64,000 nt of DNA from Bugula neritina (taxonomy: Eukaryota > Bryozoa > Gymnolaemata > Cheilostomatida > Bugulidae): assembly GCA_964035545.1 (NCBI GenBank), contig OZ037765.1:26734504-26798503 (forward strand). The letters are read 5' to 3'. Shown in pieces: positions 11,461 through 24,103 of the stretch. Both the position numbers and the translations under genes were made by a program. Every line of letters starts with the position of its first letter. Within the stretch, counting starts at the first letter, position 1. A model generated the notes under the pieces. The model was not told where the DNA came from, made no database searches, and was given only the letters and a program-made list of their open reading frames with translations.

Positions 11461-14400
11461 AAGATTCCCCACAACTAACAGCGATCTCTAATTAGGTCTG
11501 CCCTGATAAATTATTTAAGTAATATAGTAATTGCATTGCATATTGATTTATCTTGAAACATTTAGTCAGAAAATAAGTTATGTTGTGTGTTGCAGGCTTG
11601 GTTGATATGCTGTATGCTTTATATTCCTTTTACTTTGAAACTGCAACTTGACTTTTAGAAGAGTTTTTTAAATGCTGACAGACACATTTTAGCATAGAAT
11701 TATCCACCCTATAGTTGCACAATAACTATTTTTCTTTTTCTTATAGCAAAAAATCAAAAAACTATAATGCTGTGGTAAATTGTATTAGTCTTTAAGTACA
11801 TGCAGGTTGAGTATAGATGCGCATTGATTACACACAGACCTGGTAGATGGGCTAAACTTAGCTGGAAGATACAGGAAGTAAAAGCACCCAATAAAATACG
11901 TAATAGACAAGATACTACTTTGACTAAAATAGTGTTAGAAGGTGACGTTACATAACAAATAATAGAGTGAAATATAATTCAATAACCCAACAATATAACA
12001 ATGTGTTAGCTGAATTTTCCTTGTATAATAGCCGCCATGACTCATGGCTGTTGTATTTCTAAAGCTGCTAAAAAAGTAGGATAATAACTAAAATACAGAC
12101 TTTTATCTACACTATAATAGTAATTACTGGTTTAAATCGCTGTAACTTGAAAAAGAAGTTATTAAATAAACTGCCCTGTAAAACATTATATATTGTTATG
12201 CCTGCATGGATATCACTGTTTAATCTTTCCATCATGTTTGCGCTAATTTAGTGCTATAGCATAGATAAAGTGTATTTAAGTAATATTTAAAAATAGTTAA
12301 GAGAAAAAAATTATGCTTTGGATAGTTACTATATTTTAGGAAAACATGCAGTTGAAGCAGTGAAATAACATTTGTTTTGATATATATATGTGTTATAGCA
12401 CTTGTTGTCCTATATATAAACAGGCGCACTTATGACAGATAACAAAAGTTTACATACCAAATAATAATTATCAACTCTAAAAAGAAAGTGTTCACATTGA
12501 TTTAAAGCCAGCTGAATGATTATTGCTGAAATTTTTGATATGTTTGTTTAAAAATTTAATAAATGTTGTGCTGCTGTAATAGTTATAGAAATAAAGTGAT
12601 TATACAGAACAATACTCTTTTTATTATGTTTATTTATTGCAATATATTGTTAAAATAGAATATTATTGAATAGAAAATATAATTAACTAAAGTAATAGGT
12701 ATAACTTTATTTTCATGACACAATTGTCTAACCTATGAATAATATGACATTTATAAAACAGGATTATAAAAATAATTACTAAATGTTGGCACAAAACTGC
12801 TTTAAATGGTAAAAGCAACAATTTATTAAAAATCCCTTTTCGTAAAATTTGGTTTGTGATAACACTAAATATGTTGTATAATAGTAAAGAACAGCTAGAT
12901 AGTCAACTACAAATAGATATATATAATGTTAAATTATTCAGGTTACCAGAATTAGGCAATTTTTAAATTGGTGTTGTGTTTTAGATGCAACTATATTTGA
13001 ATCCCTATATTGGACTGAATTCATCCTTCATAAAAAATTTTTCAGTGGCTTTAGTTCCAGGTACAATTAAAACATATGTAAAAACTAGCAATATTAATTG
13101 TAGAAGTATGCCATTACAGCCTCAAAGAAATGTAAATGTCTGCTTTTAAACATCATCAACAAATCAAGTTTCTTGGTTATGCTTTTTCATGTGAGAAACA
13201 AGTTGCCCTTTTTGAGCAGCCTTGTAGTCACATAGTTTACATTGGAATGGTTTCTCTCCAGTGTGTGTCCTCATGTGTTTCGTGAGAGTAATTTGCTGTG
13301 CTGACTTGTAGTCACATTGATTACATTGAAATGGTTTTTCTCCAGTATGAGTTCTCATGTGTTTGATTTAATAATGTTTATGGGCAAAAGCATAACCACA
13401 GACTTTACACTCAAATGGTTTCTCTCCAGAGTGTGTTCTCATGTGCAGAATAAGATGACTTTTATATCCAGTTTTATAGTCACAAACGCTGCACTCATAT
13501 GGTCTTTCTCCAGTGTGTCTCTTCATATGCTGAGTAACATTACCTTTATGTACTGACTTGAAGTCGCATTGACCACATTGGAACGGTTTTTCTCCCGTAT
13601 GAATTCTCATGTGTGCGATGAGATTATTTTTCCAAATGAAAGCCTGACTGCAAACTTTGCAAACAAAAGGTCTCTCTCTTGTGTGTCTTCTCATATGATG
13701 GACAAGACTATTTTTACGATCAGTAAGGTAATTACATAGATGGCATTGAAATTTTTTCTTCTCTGTGTGCAATTTTCTATGTTTAGCAAGTCTAACCTGT
13801 CTTGTAGATTCATCTTTACAAGTACTAGTATGTAAAAGTTTCTTCTGGTTGCAGTTTGCTTTTGCTGGGATCACTAGATCTTCTTTCTGGTCAAACACAT
13901 CTCCAGGTATGTTAGTAGTTACATGCGTATTTTTACTATAAGTGTGATTTTCTGTAATTTTGTCTGAGTTGCAGTATTCATGTGCTCCTTTACACAATGC
14001 AGCCACCTGATAATCAAAAGTGTTTCCATTATCAAATTCTGGGTGAATTCCTTCTGTAAAAAATAAAACAATTAAAACACCTAAAGTTTTCACTAATCAG
14101 TTTTAGGTTCTACTCTACGTTATTTATTTTTGTCATGCAAACTTATTCTCTCAGTTGAAAACGACAACTCATATCTATTGCTCCTGTGCATCTGTTAATG
14201 ATACAAAAAAAAATCATATTTCAGGATATTTTGCTCAATTAGAAGTTGTTAATTCTATAGTGAATGATATTTTGTATTCTCACTAAAGCCTACTTTAAAC
14301 GCAAATAACTGCAAGTATAATTATGTAATATTGTGGACTATTTTTTCAAATGATAGGAAAATAAGTTGATTAAAACATAAATTCGCAAGTAAACTTCCCT

Positions 14401-14549
14401 CAATTTAGTCACCTGCTTGCTCAACCTCATTGAAATTCAATTTGAAAAGAAAACAAAAAGTCTAAAAACATGCTCATTATGATACACCTATAATATTATA
14501 GTTTTGAAAGAATTTGTTGTACATCTTCTTAGATATACTCACCAGTTGA

Positions 14550-15175
14550 GTCAGTATATCTAAGAATATGTAGCAACCACAAATGTCAGCCATTTTTAGA
14601 AATGTCTGATCTTTCTGTACGGCATTGCTTTCCACCAGGATCAAGCACTGCTTGATTAGAAAAAGATGAGATGGACACCTATTAGACAGGAAGACAATAT
14701 AGTACCAATTCATTTGATATAAATGTCCAATGAAATTTTATATTTATGTTTTCAATTTTATATTACGACACACTTTTGGTTGCATACCAGTAGCCTCAAA
14801 TGTCAGCCATTTTTAGAACGTCCCGGCTAAAGTTCTCATAATGCGCTATTGCATGGGTAAGAGTGTTGACACCTCATTAGACATTTATATCCAATGAGTT
14901 GACACCAACGTTTCCCTGTGCAATAGGAGTCAGAGCAAACTTTTTAATAAAGCAGTGCTTTATCCTGGAATACCGTGATGTAGTACTGACATTTGATGGT
15001 ACCTCGTCTGGGAGGTAAGAGTAATTCCACAATACAAAGCTAAAATAGCTTGTAAAATGTTAGCCTTAACTGAGATTCAAACCTGAGACCTGCTGCTTGC
15101 AAATGGGTACGCTAACCATTTCACCACAGTGACTTCGGGTATTCCAAACAACAACATAGTTTTAGATATACTCAC
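14550..15175 (-). mobile_element. Inverted-repeat insertion in intron 2 of copy C
   Basis: Same element as in copies A and B, 626 bp. In this copy the three occurrences of the terminal motif are best preserved: the sequences either side of CAGTTGA at 14,543-14,549 are near-perfect reverse complements of each other. It includes a tRNA-like head at about 15,062-15,140. Confidence 0.55.
15062..15140 (-). repeat. tRNA-derived SINE head in intron 2 (copy C)
   Basis: Orthologous to the head in copy A, with B-box-like sequence GGTTTGAATCTC. It is not a functional tRNA. Confidence 0.5.
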
Positions 15176-15846
15176 TAGTTGAATTGAAGTCTGTTGTAAC
15201 ATTCAGTCCTAAAACTGTGAAAGCTTCAGAGATAACGTTAGACAGAGGAACATCAGGTTCTTCTGGTAGATTGTTGTCATATACTGAAGCTTCTGTGTTA
15301 ACGGAGTTATGAATGTTTGTATGATCATTAGGGGGGAATAAAGTGACTGCATTTACAGAATATATATTTTGATTTTGAACATAATTCTCAAAGAAACCAT
15401 TCTCTAAGTATGAGTCTGAGACTGTAGTTGGCATGTCAAGAAGAGGTTGAGTGTCTGATACTACTGGATGATGTTTATACTGTGACACAAAGTTTCTATT
15501 GATAAAAGTAGGCTCCAGTTCAATACTACAATGATCTCTAAAATATGATTCCTGTCTGTGTTGATTAGGTATTTGAAAAGACCCATGTGTTACTATAACT
15601 ACAAAAAAGATTTTAAAAAACAATATAAATTGACATTTACATTAAAAAAGTTATTTTCAATTGTTTTGCCTTTTTTACTTCGAATATTGACAGTGGAAGA
15701 AACAATATATTAAAAATGTTACAAACTTACATTGCCATTTAAAAGTTTGTTTTTAAAATTTTTGCTTTTTCATGACAAATATTCACATATAAAGAGCTTT
15801 GTTATTATTACGCATTATTATACTTACATTGGTTACCCATCGACAT

Positions 15847-18453
15847 GGTTGATAAACTAAACCTTATAGCTAATAACTCCGAAAGGAAGGAAATAAATTA
15901 AGGTAAAAGATTCACTATAAAACTGTCAGATATACCTACACTTTGCAGAGAAATGTTCTAAAAGAAATCTAATATGATCACCAAAGCATTATAATCTGTT
16001 AGCTATATACAGCTAGTATACATTCAATTGTTCAGCTACAGTTAGCTATTGTATCTTATAAAATACATTTGACAATCGCAAAGTAAAAGAGAACAGGCCT
16101 GTGGTTAATCTCAATTTTTTTTGTCTGTTTGTTTCAAAAAAGCTATAACTTATATATAATATATAGATGCACATCAATAGCTAAAACAGTTTAGGTGCAA
16201 TATTATTTGTATAAATTATTATTGAACTCAAGTAGATTTATATTTACAGCTTTAGATCAAGCACATTAATTCAAAGCTACATTGGCAAGCAAGTTTACTT
16301 CCTTTCATATAAGTTATGTTTATGTATTTATAACAACTATTACGTCTGAATGAAGTAGTTTCAGAAAGACATAGAGGACGTGCTTTGTATTTTTATGTGT
16401 AAAACTTCCATTACTTTCTTGTTTTCACTGTGACTGTTTTATTGTCTATCATTTTCACTTCTTTAATGCTAGCATATTTCTCGACCCCGACAAAGTTTAG
16501 ATTTACATCTACAAGTTGAGAATTCAAAAACACTTGAACTGTTCATATACTTGCATTTATAAAACTTTTGCCCTTACTGGGATTCGAACCCCAGACCTAC
16601 GGCTTACAGGCGCAGGCACACTGACCATTACACTACATGTGCTACAGATTCCCCACAACTATATAACAGCGATCTCTAATTAGGTCTGCCCTGATGAATT
16701 ATTTAAGTAATATAGTAATTGCATTGCATATTGATTTACCTTGAAACATTTAGTCAGAAAATAAGTTATGTTGTGTGTTGCAGGCTGCAGGCTTGGTTGA
16801 TGTGCTGTATGCTATATATTCCTTTTACTTTGAAACTGCAACTTGACTTTTAGAAGAATCTTTAAAAGGCTGACAGGCACATTTTAGCAAAAAATTATCC
16901 ACCATATAATTACATGTATATAGTTGCACAATAAGTATTTTTCTTATAGTAATAAAGCAAAAAATTATAATATTGTGGTAAATTTTATTAGTCTAAGTAC
17001 ATGCAGGTTGATTATAAATAATGCACATTGATTACACACAGACCTGGTAGATGGGCTAAACTTAGCTGGGAAGTACAGGAAGTAAAAGTACTCAATAAAA
17101 TATGTAATAGACAGGATACGACTTCTACTAAAATAGTGTTAGAAGGTGACGTTACATATTAATAAATAATTGAGTGAAATATAATTCAATAACCCAACAA
17201 TATAACAATTTGTTAGTTGAATTCTCCTTGTACAGCGGCCATGACTCATGACTATTGTATTTCTAAAGTTGATTAAAAATTGGAATAATAACTAAAAACA
17301 GGCTTTTATCTATACTGTTGAATAATAATAGTAGAACTTACTGCTTTAAATTTTTGTAACTTGAAAAAGAAGTTATTGAATAAACGGCCCTGTAAAACAT
17401 TATATATTGTTATAGCTGCATGAATATCACTGTTCAATCTTAACCCATTATGTAATTGTTGAATTTTTAACATGGTACACTAATTTAGTATTATAGCATA
17501 GATAAAGTGTATATATTTAAGTAATATTCACAAATAGTTGAAAGAAAAAAATTATGCTTTGAATAATTGCTATATTTTAGAAAGATATGCAGTTCAAGCA
17601 GTGAAATAGCATTTGTTTTGATATATGTGTTATAGCATTTGTTGTGCTAAATATAAACAGGCCTATTTGTGACAGATAACTAAAGTATACGTACCAAATG
17701 ATAATTATTAACTCTAAAAAGTAATTGTTCACATTGATTTAAAACCAGCTGAATGATTATTGTTAAAATTTTTTATAATATTTTGTTTAAAAATTTAATA
17801 AATGTTGTGCTGCTGTAATAGTTATAGAAATAAAGGGATTATCCAGAACACTACTCTTTTCAGTATGATGCTTATTTATTGCAATATGTTATTAAAATAG
17901 AATATTATTGAATAGAAAATATAATTAATTAAAGTATAGGTATAACTTAAATTTCATGACACATGTATCTAACCTATGAATAATATGACATTTATAAAAT
18001 AATACTATAAAGTTAGTTACTAAATGTTGGCAAAAAACTGTTTTAAATGATAGAAGCAAGAATTGATTATAAATCACTTTTCGTAAAATTTGGTTTGTGA
18101 TAACACTAAATATTTTGAATAATGGTAAAGAGCAGCTAATAGATAGTCAACTACAAATAGATTTATATATAATGTTAGATTACTTAGGGTACCAGAATTA
18201 GGCAATTTTTAAATTTGTGTTTTGTTTTAGATGCAAATATATTTGAATCCCTATATTGGACTGAATTCATCCTTCATAAAAAATCTTTTGGTGACTTTAG
18301 TTCCAGGTACAATTAAAACATATATGTAAGAACTAGCAATATTAATTGTAGAAGTATGCCATTACAGCCTCAAAGACAGTAAACAAAATAATTCCTTCTG
18401 TGTCTGTGCCAAAATCTGCTTGTAAATTTCTGCTTTTAAACGTCATCAGCAAT
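15847..18453. other. Spacer between copies C and D
   Basis: No gene is seen. The 5' flank of copy C is followed by about 110 bp at 16,335-16,445 that sits where copies B, D, E and I carry the 544-bp element. A tRNA-like head lies at 16,570-16,655, then comes standard AT-rich spacer and the 3' flank of copy D. Confidence 0.55.
16570..16655 (-). repeat. tRNA-like SINE head, best preserved copy
   Basis: The minus strand has a TGGTCAGTGTGCC A-box-like segment, an anticodon-like loop around CCTGTAAGCC and a GGGTTCGAATCCC B box with a pairing T arm. The acceptor stem does not close, so this is a tRNA-derived repeat. Decayed relatives lie in spacers B, D, E and I. Confidence 0.6.
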
Positions 18454-21198
18454 TCAAGTTTCTTGGTTATGCTTTTTCATGTGAGAAACAAGGTTTCCTT
18501 TTTGAGAAGCCTTGTAGTCACATAGTTTACAGTGGAATGGTTTCTCTTCAGTGTGTGTCCTCATGTGTCTGTTAAGATCACCTTTTTGTTTTGCCTTATA
18601 GTCACATACACTACAATTATATGGTTTCTCTCCTGTGTGTGTCATCATGTGTCTGTTAAGATCACTTTTTCGTTTTGCCTTATAGTCACATACACTACAA
18701 TTATATGGTTTCTCTCCTGTGTGTGTTCTCATATGATTCCTGAGAGTACTTTGCTGTGCTGACTTGTAGTCACATTGGTCACATTGAAATGGTTTTTCTC
18801 TAGTATGCTTTCTCATGTGTTCGGTTAAATAATTTTTATGAGCAAAAGCATAACCACAGACTTTACACTCAAATGGTTTTTCTCCAGAGTGTATTCTCAT
18901 GTGCAAAACAAGATAATTTTTGTACCCAGTTTTGAAGTCACACACACTGCATTCAAATGGTTTCTCTCCAGTGTGTTTTCTCATGTGCTCAGCAACATTA
19001 CTTTTCTGTGCTGACTTGTAGTCGCATTGATCACATTGAAAAGGTTTTTCTCCAGTATGAGTTCTCATGTGCAGAATAAGACAACTTTTGTATCCAGTTT
19101 TATAGTCACATACATTGCACTCGTATGGTTTTTCTCCAGCGTGTTTCTTCATATGCCGGGTCAGATCAGCTTTATGTACTGACTTGTAGTCACAATGATC
19201 ACATTGGAATGGTTTCTCTCCAGTATGGATTCTCATGTGTGAGGTGAGACTCTTTTTCCAAATGAAAGCCTGACTGCAAACTTTGCAAACAAAAGGTCTC
19301 TCTCTTGTGTGTCTTCTCATATGCTGGGTAAGAGTACTTTTATGTTCAGTCAAGTAGTTACATAGGTAGCATTGAAATTTTTTCTTCTCTGTGTGCAATT
19401 TTCTATGTCTAGCAAGTCTAACCTGTCTTGTAGATTCATCTTTACAAGTAGTATGTACAAGTTTCTTCTGGTTGCAGTTTGCTTTTGCTGGAATCACTAA
19501 ATCTTCTTTCTGGTCAAACACATCTCCAGGTATGTTAGTAGCTACGGGCATATTTTCAATAGTAGGATTTTCTGTAATTATGTCTGAGTTGTATTCATGT
19601 GCTTCTTTACACAATGAAGTCACCAAATTATTCAAAGTTCTTCCGTTATCAAACTCTGTTTGAATTCTCTCTGTAAAATATAAAACAATTAAAAAGCCTA
19701 AAGTTTCTACTAATCAGTTTTTAGGTTTTACTCTAAGTTTTTCATTTTTGTCATGCAAACTCATTCTCTCTGTTGAAAAAGATAACGCTTGTATCCTAAT
19801 CTATTGCTCCTGTGCATCTGTTGATAAAACAGAAAGAAATTTCTATTTCAGGGTATTTTACTCAATTTAATTAATCAAAAGTTGTTAATTCTAAAGCTAG
19901 TGTATGTTATTTTGCATTCTCACCAAAACCAATTTGGAACGCAAATAATTTCAGATATGGTTATGTAATATTATCAACTATTTTTTCAAAATAGGATAGG
20001 TATTAAAATAATTTGATTAAAATATAAATTCGCAAGTAAATTCCTCTCAATTTAGTCAACTGCTTGCTCAACCTCATTGAACTCCTATTTGAAAAGAAAA
20101 CAAAACGTCTAAAAACATGCTCATTATGATACACCTATAATATTATAGTTTTGAAAGAATGTCTTGTACATCTTCTTAGATATACTCACCAGTTGAGTGA
20201 ATACTATATCTAAGAATATGTAACAACCACAAATGTCAACCATTTTTAAAAATGTCCGAACTTTCTGTACGGCATTGCTTTACGCCAGGATCAAGCACTG
20301 CTTGATCTTCAGCCCAGACACATTAAAATGGCTGACATTTTACTTTGCGGCTTATACATTATAGCAAAGTGTGTTTAGGAAAAAATAGTACTTTCTCAAT
20401 GTACAGCTAAAATAGCCTATAAAAATTTTGCTCTTTATACTCATAGGATTCGAACCCGAGACCATATTACATTGCGTGGAAGGGGCTTTGAGATTCCTAA
20501 CAACATATTCTTAGATATTCTTACCAGTTGAATTAGAATCAGCTGTAACATTCAGTCCTAAAACTGTAAAAGGCTCAGAGATAACTTCAGACAGAGGAAC
20601 ATCAGGTTCTTTTAGTATATAGTTGTTATATACTGAAGTTTCTGTGTTAACAGAGTTATGAATGTTTGTATGATCATCAGTGAGAAATGAAGTGAATGAG
20701 TTTACAGGATTCATATTTTGATTTGGAATATAATTCTCAAAGAAACCATTCTCTAAGTATGAGTCTGAGACTATAGTTGACATGTCAAGAAGAAGTTGAG
20801 TGTCTGATACTACTGGATGATGTTTATACTGTGACACAAAGTTTCTATTGATAAAAGTAGGCTCCAGTTCAATACTACATTGATCTCTAAAATATGGTTC
20901 CTGTCTGTGTTGATTAGGTATTTGAAAAGTCCCATGTGTTATCATAACTGCAAAGATATATAAAAATAATGCAAATTGACATCTACCTTACAAATATTGT
21001 TTTTAATTGTCTTGCCTTTTCCATGTCCCATATTGACAGTTGAAGAAGCATTAGAATAAAAAATACTACAAACCTACATTGCCATTTAAAAATTTGTTGT
21101 TAAAATTTTGGTTTTTTTCATAGCAACTAATCACGTATATACTGAGAATTTTCTTGTTTTTACACGTTTCTATACTTACATTGGTCACCCACAGACAT
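18454..21198 (-). CDS. C2H2 zinc-finger gene, copy D (11 fingers)
   Basis: Exons 21180-21198 (MSVGDQ), 20525-20947 and 18454-19670 join in frame to 552 residues on the minus strand. Exon 3 opens ERIQTEFDNGR (the IQTEF subtype also found in E, G, H and J). It carries eleven C2H2 fingers, including two nearly identical adjacent ones (CSVCDYKAKRKSDL and CSVCDYKAKQKGDL), which indicates internal finger duplication. The donor after exon 2 is GTAAGAATATC, unlike most copies but as in J. Exon 1, intron 1 and the 5' flank resemble copy B, whereas intron 2 and exon 3 resemble J, so the gene looks mosaic. Intact; predicted nuclear DNA-binding protein. Confidence 0.87.
20197..20524 (-). mobile_element. 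Short form of the intron 2 inverted-repeat insertion (copy D)
   Basis: A 328-bp version of the intron 2 element, flanked by CAGTTGA at 20,190-20,196 and by the exon 2 end. The interior differs from the A/B/C form and contains a different tRNA-like fragment (GATTCGAACCCGAGACC near 20,447). Copy J carries the same short form at the same length. Confidence 0.5.
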
Positions 21199-21708
21199 GG
21201 TGTATAAACTAAACCTAGCTAAACAACACTAAAAAGAAGGAAATAAATGATGTTAAAATAAAATATGTTTGAGTTTCACTATAAAACTGACAGATATACA
21301 CTTTGCAGAAAAATGTTCTAAAATAAATCTACCCTGATCACCAAAGCAATATAAAACTGTTAGCTATATAACATTCAGTTGTTCAGCTACAGTTAGCTAT
21401 TGTATCTAATAAAGGAGATTTGACAATGGTAAAGTAAAAGAAAACAAGCCTGTGGTTAAACTTTTACAACTCAATTGTTTTGTACTTTTGTTTTAAAAAA
21501 GCTATAACTTCTATAATATTATATAGATATACATCAATAGCTAAAACAGTTTAGGTGCAATATTATTTCTATAAATTAATATTGAATTTAAGTGGATTTA
21601 AATTTACAGCTTTAGATCAAGCACAATAATTCAAAGCTACATTGACAAGCAAGTTTGCTTCCTTTCTTATAAATTATGTTTATGTATTTATAACAACTAA
21701 TACATTTC

Positions 21709-22248
21709 GGTGTCATCCCACATAAACACTTCCCAGTTAGACGATAAGCTAACTTTCCCACAAAGACGTTTCCCACATGGGCGATTCCAAGTTAGGCGCT
21801 AATTATTTATATTGCTACAATATATATTTTACGTGCTATTTATTACATTATTATTTAAATATATGTATACTTAAATAAAGCACCTAAATAATTTTTCTTG
21901 GGTCTGCATTAACATATTAATTTTACATATTTTTTGCTTCTTGTTTGAACAGATATTTTGTTAATGAGTATTCAATAATTAAAGATAATGTTTATTGTTA
22001 ATCTATTATTGTTTTTGTCCCACACAAATCTATAAAAATTAGAGTGTTATTCCAGATAATCCATGTTAGCTATTATAGCTAATAGCATTTTAGCTATTTA
22101 GCAATAAATGCAACAGTTATATAGGTACACATATATAAGTATATTACCGTATAATTATACATCATCGAAATAAAAAATAGCATCTAACTGGGAATCGTTC
22201 ATGTGGGAAATTTAGCCTAACTGGGAAGCGTCTATTTGAGATGAAACC
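21709..22248. mobile_element. MITE-like inverted-repeat element, 540 bp (spacer D)
   Basis: Same element and same position relative to the gene as in spacer B; the terminal sequence GGTGTCATCCCACATAAACA is identical. Confidence 0.65.
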
Positions 22249-22376
22249 GCCATTTTCACTTCTTTGATGCTAGCATTTTTTGAACCTGTAATAAGGAACA
22301 AAGTTTAGATTTACATCTACAAGTTGAGAATTCAAAAACACTTGAACTGTTCATATACTTGCATATATAAAATTTT

Positions 22377-22455
22377 CCCCTTCACTGAGATTTGAACCCT
22401 AGATTTACAGCTTGCAAACATGCAGGCACAATGACCATTACACCACATAGACTAC
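22377..22455 (-). repeat. tRNA-like SINE head (spacer D)
   Basis: Orthologous to 11,385-11,460, with a decayed acceptor stem. Confidence 0.5.
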
Positions 22456-23502
22456 AAGATTCCCAACAACTAACAGCGGTCTTTGATTAGGTTTACCTTG
22501 ATAAACTATTTAAGTAATATAGTAATTGCATTGCATATTGATTTACCTTGAAACATTTAGTCAGAAAATAAGTTATGTTGTGTGCTGCAGGCTTAGTTGA
22601 TATGCTGTATATGCGATATATATATTCCTTTTACTTTGAAACTGCAACTTGACTTTTAGAAGAGTGTTTTAAATGTTGACAGACACATTAATTTTAGCAT
22701 AGAATTATGCACCCTATAGTTGCACTATAACTATTTTTCTTTTTCTTATAGCAAAAAAATCAAAAAAACTATAATGCTGTGGTAAATTGTATTAGTCTAA
22801 GTACATGCAGCAGATCTTCTTTCTGGTCAAACGCATCTTCAGGTATGTTAGTAGGTACAGGCAGATTTTCAATAGTAGGATTTTCTGTAATTACGTCTGA
22901 GTTGTATTCATGTGCTCCTTTACACAATGAAGTTACCAGATCATCCAAAGTGCTGCCGTTATCAAATTCTGTTTGAATTCTCTCTGTAAAACATCAAATA
23001 TCATTGAAGCTAAAATTTGCTAATCAGTTTTTAGTTTCTACTATGATTTATTTTTGTCATTTTGTCTTTCAGTTGAAAAATATAACGCTTGTATCTTAAT
23101 CCATTGCTCTTGTGCATTTGTTAAAAAAGCAAAAACTTATATAAATCAGGAGATTTTGCTCAATTTATTTAATAAAAAGTTGTTAATTTTAAAAAGTATG
23201 ATATTTTATATTCTTACCAAAACCCAATTTTAAACCCAAATAATTGCTAGTGTAGTACTGTTATGTAAAATTATCAACTATTTTTTTAAAATAGGATAGG
23301 TATTGAAGTAAGTTGATTAAAATATAAATTAGTAAGCAAACTCCTCTCATGAAATTAGTCAACTGCTTGCTCAACCTCATTGAACTTTTTGAAAAAACAC
23401 AAAACGTCTAAAAATATGCTCATTATGATGCACCTATAATATTATATAGTCGCGAAAGAGAATAGTTGTACATATTCTGAGGTATACCTACTCACCAGTT
23501 CA

Positions 23503-24103
23503 GCGAGTATATATATATCAAGCACTTCTTGATTAGAAAAAGATGAGATGGACACCTATTAGACAGGAAGACAATAGTATCAATTCATTTGATATAAATG
23601 TTCAATGAGGTGTCATAGATCATGTCCAATAGCACACTTTGAGACTTTTAGCCCGAAACATTGAGATGGCTGAAATTTTATATTACGGCACACCTTTTGT
23701 TGCATACCTGTAACCTCAAATGTCAGCTATTTTTGAAACGTCCCGACTGAAGTTCTGTGAATGCGCTATTGCATGGGTAAGAGTGTTGACACTTCATTAG
23801 ACATTTATATCCAATGAGTTGACACCAACATTTCCCTGTGCAATAGGAGTCAGAGCAAACTTTTTAATAAAGCATTGCTTTATCCTGGAATACCGTGATG
23901 TAGTACTGACATTTGATGGTACCTCGTCTGGGGGGTATGAGTAATTCCACAATACAAAGCTAAAATACCTTGTAAAATGTTAGCCTCAACTGAGATTCAA
24001 ACCTGAGACCTGCTGCTTGCAAGTGGGTACTGCGCTAATAACCATTACACCACAGTGACTTCAGGTATTCTAAACAACAACATATTCTTAGATATATTCT
24101 TAC
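23503..24103 (-). mobile_element. Inverted-repeat insertion in intron 2 of copy E
   Basis: About 600 bp, bounded by CAGTTCA (23,496-23,502) and the exon 2 end. The distal terminus is eroded by a run of TA. It includes a tRNA-like head at about 23,981-24,060. Confidence 0.45.
23981..24060 (-). repeat. tRNA-derived SINE head in intron 2 (copy E)
   Basis: Orthologous to the head in copy A, with a few extra bases in the D-arm-like part. It is not a functional tRNA. Confidence 0.5.

Larger units (their letters stand above)
10206..13163. other. Spacer between copies B and C
   Basis: No gene is seen. It holds the 5' flank of copy B, the 544-bp inverted-repeat element (10,709-11,252), a tRNA-like head (11,385-11,460) and AT-rich spacer closely matching those after copies D, E and I. 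Confidence 0.55.
13164..15846 (-). pseudogene. C2H2 zinc-finger gene, copy C, with nonsense codon in finger 5
   Basis: Exons 15828-15846 (MSMGNQ), 15176-15598 and 13164-14053 align with copy B throughout and stay in frame to the usual HNQET stop. One TTA codon in the fifth finger has become TAA at 13368-13370 (copy B reads NYLIKH there). As it stands the protein ends after four fingers, 376 residues. The last two fingers (13,164-13,358) remain open in the same frame, so the lesion is a single substitution. The second residue of the exon 2 MVT motif is changed, and the last base of exon 2 is A not G (ACTA then GTGAG), which weakens the splice site. It is either a recent pseudogene or a truncated four-finger protein. 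Confidence 0.75.
21199..22768. other. Spacer between copies D and E, shortened
   Basis: No gene is seen. It holds the 5' flank of copy D, the inverted-repeat element (21,709-22,248), a tRNA-like head (about 22,377-22,455) and spacer up to about 22,811. There a deletion joins spacer directly to the exon 3 remnant of copy E; about 1.9 kb of usual spacer and 3' flank is missing, plus all of the fingers. Confidence 0.55.

Noticed and set aside
12232-12429. Short spacer frame of 65 codons, found again at 26791-26988
   Set aside because: Its conservation between spacers reflects duplication of non-coding DNA; start and codon pattern are not kept in the other spacers.
14477-14713. Short frames within the intron 2 insertion (also 29727-29933)
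   Set aside because: They lie in transposon-like intronic DNA and are not preserved between copies.
18532-18762. Plus-strand frames with regular CSVCHH-like repeats (also 27801-28031 and 13317-13556)
   Set aside because: They are antisense readings of the 84-bp finger repeats; the periodicity comes from the real fingers on the minus strand.
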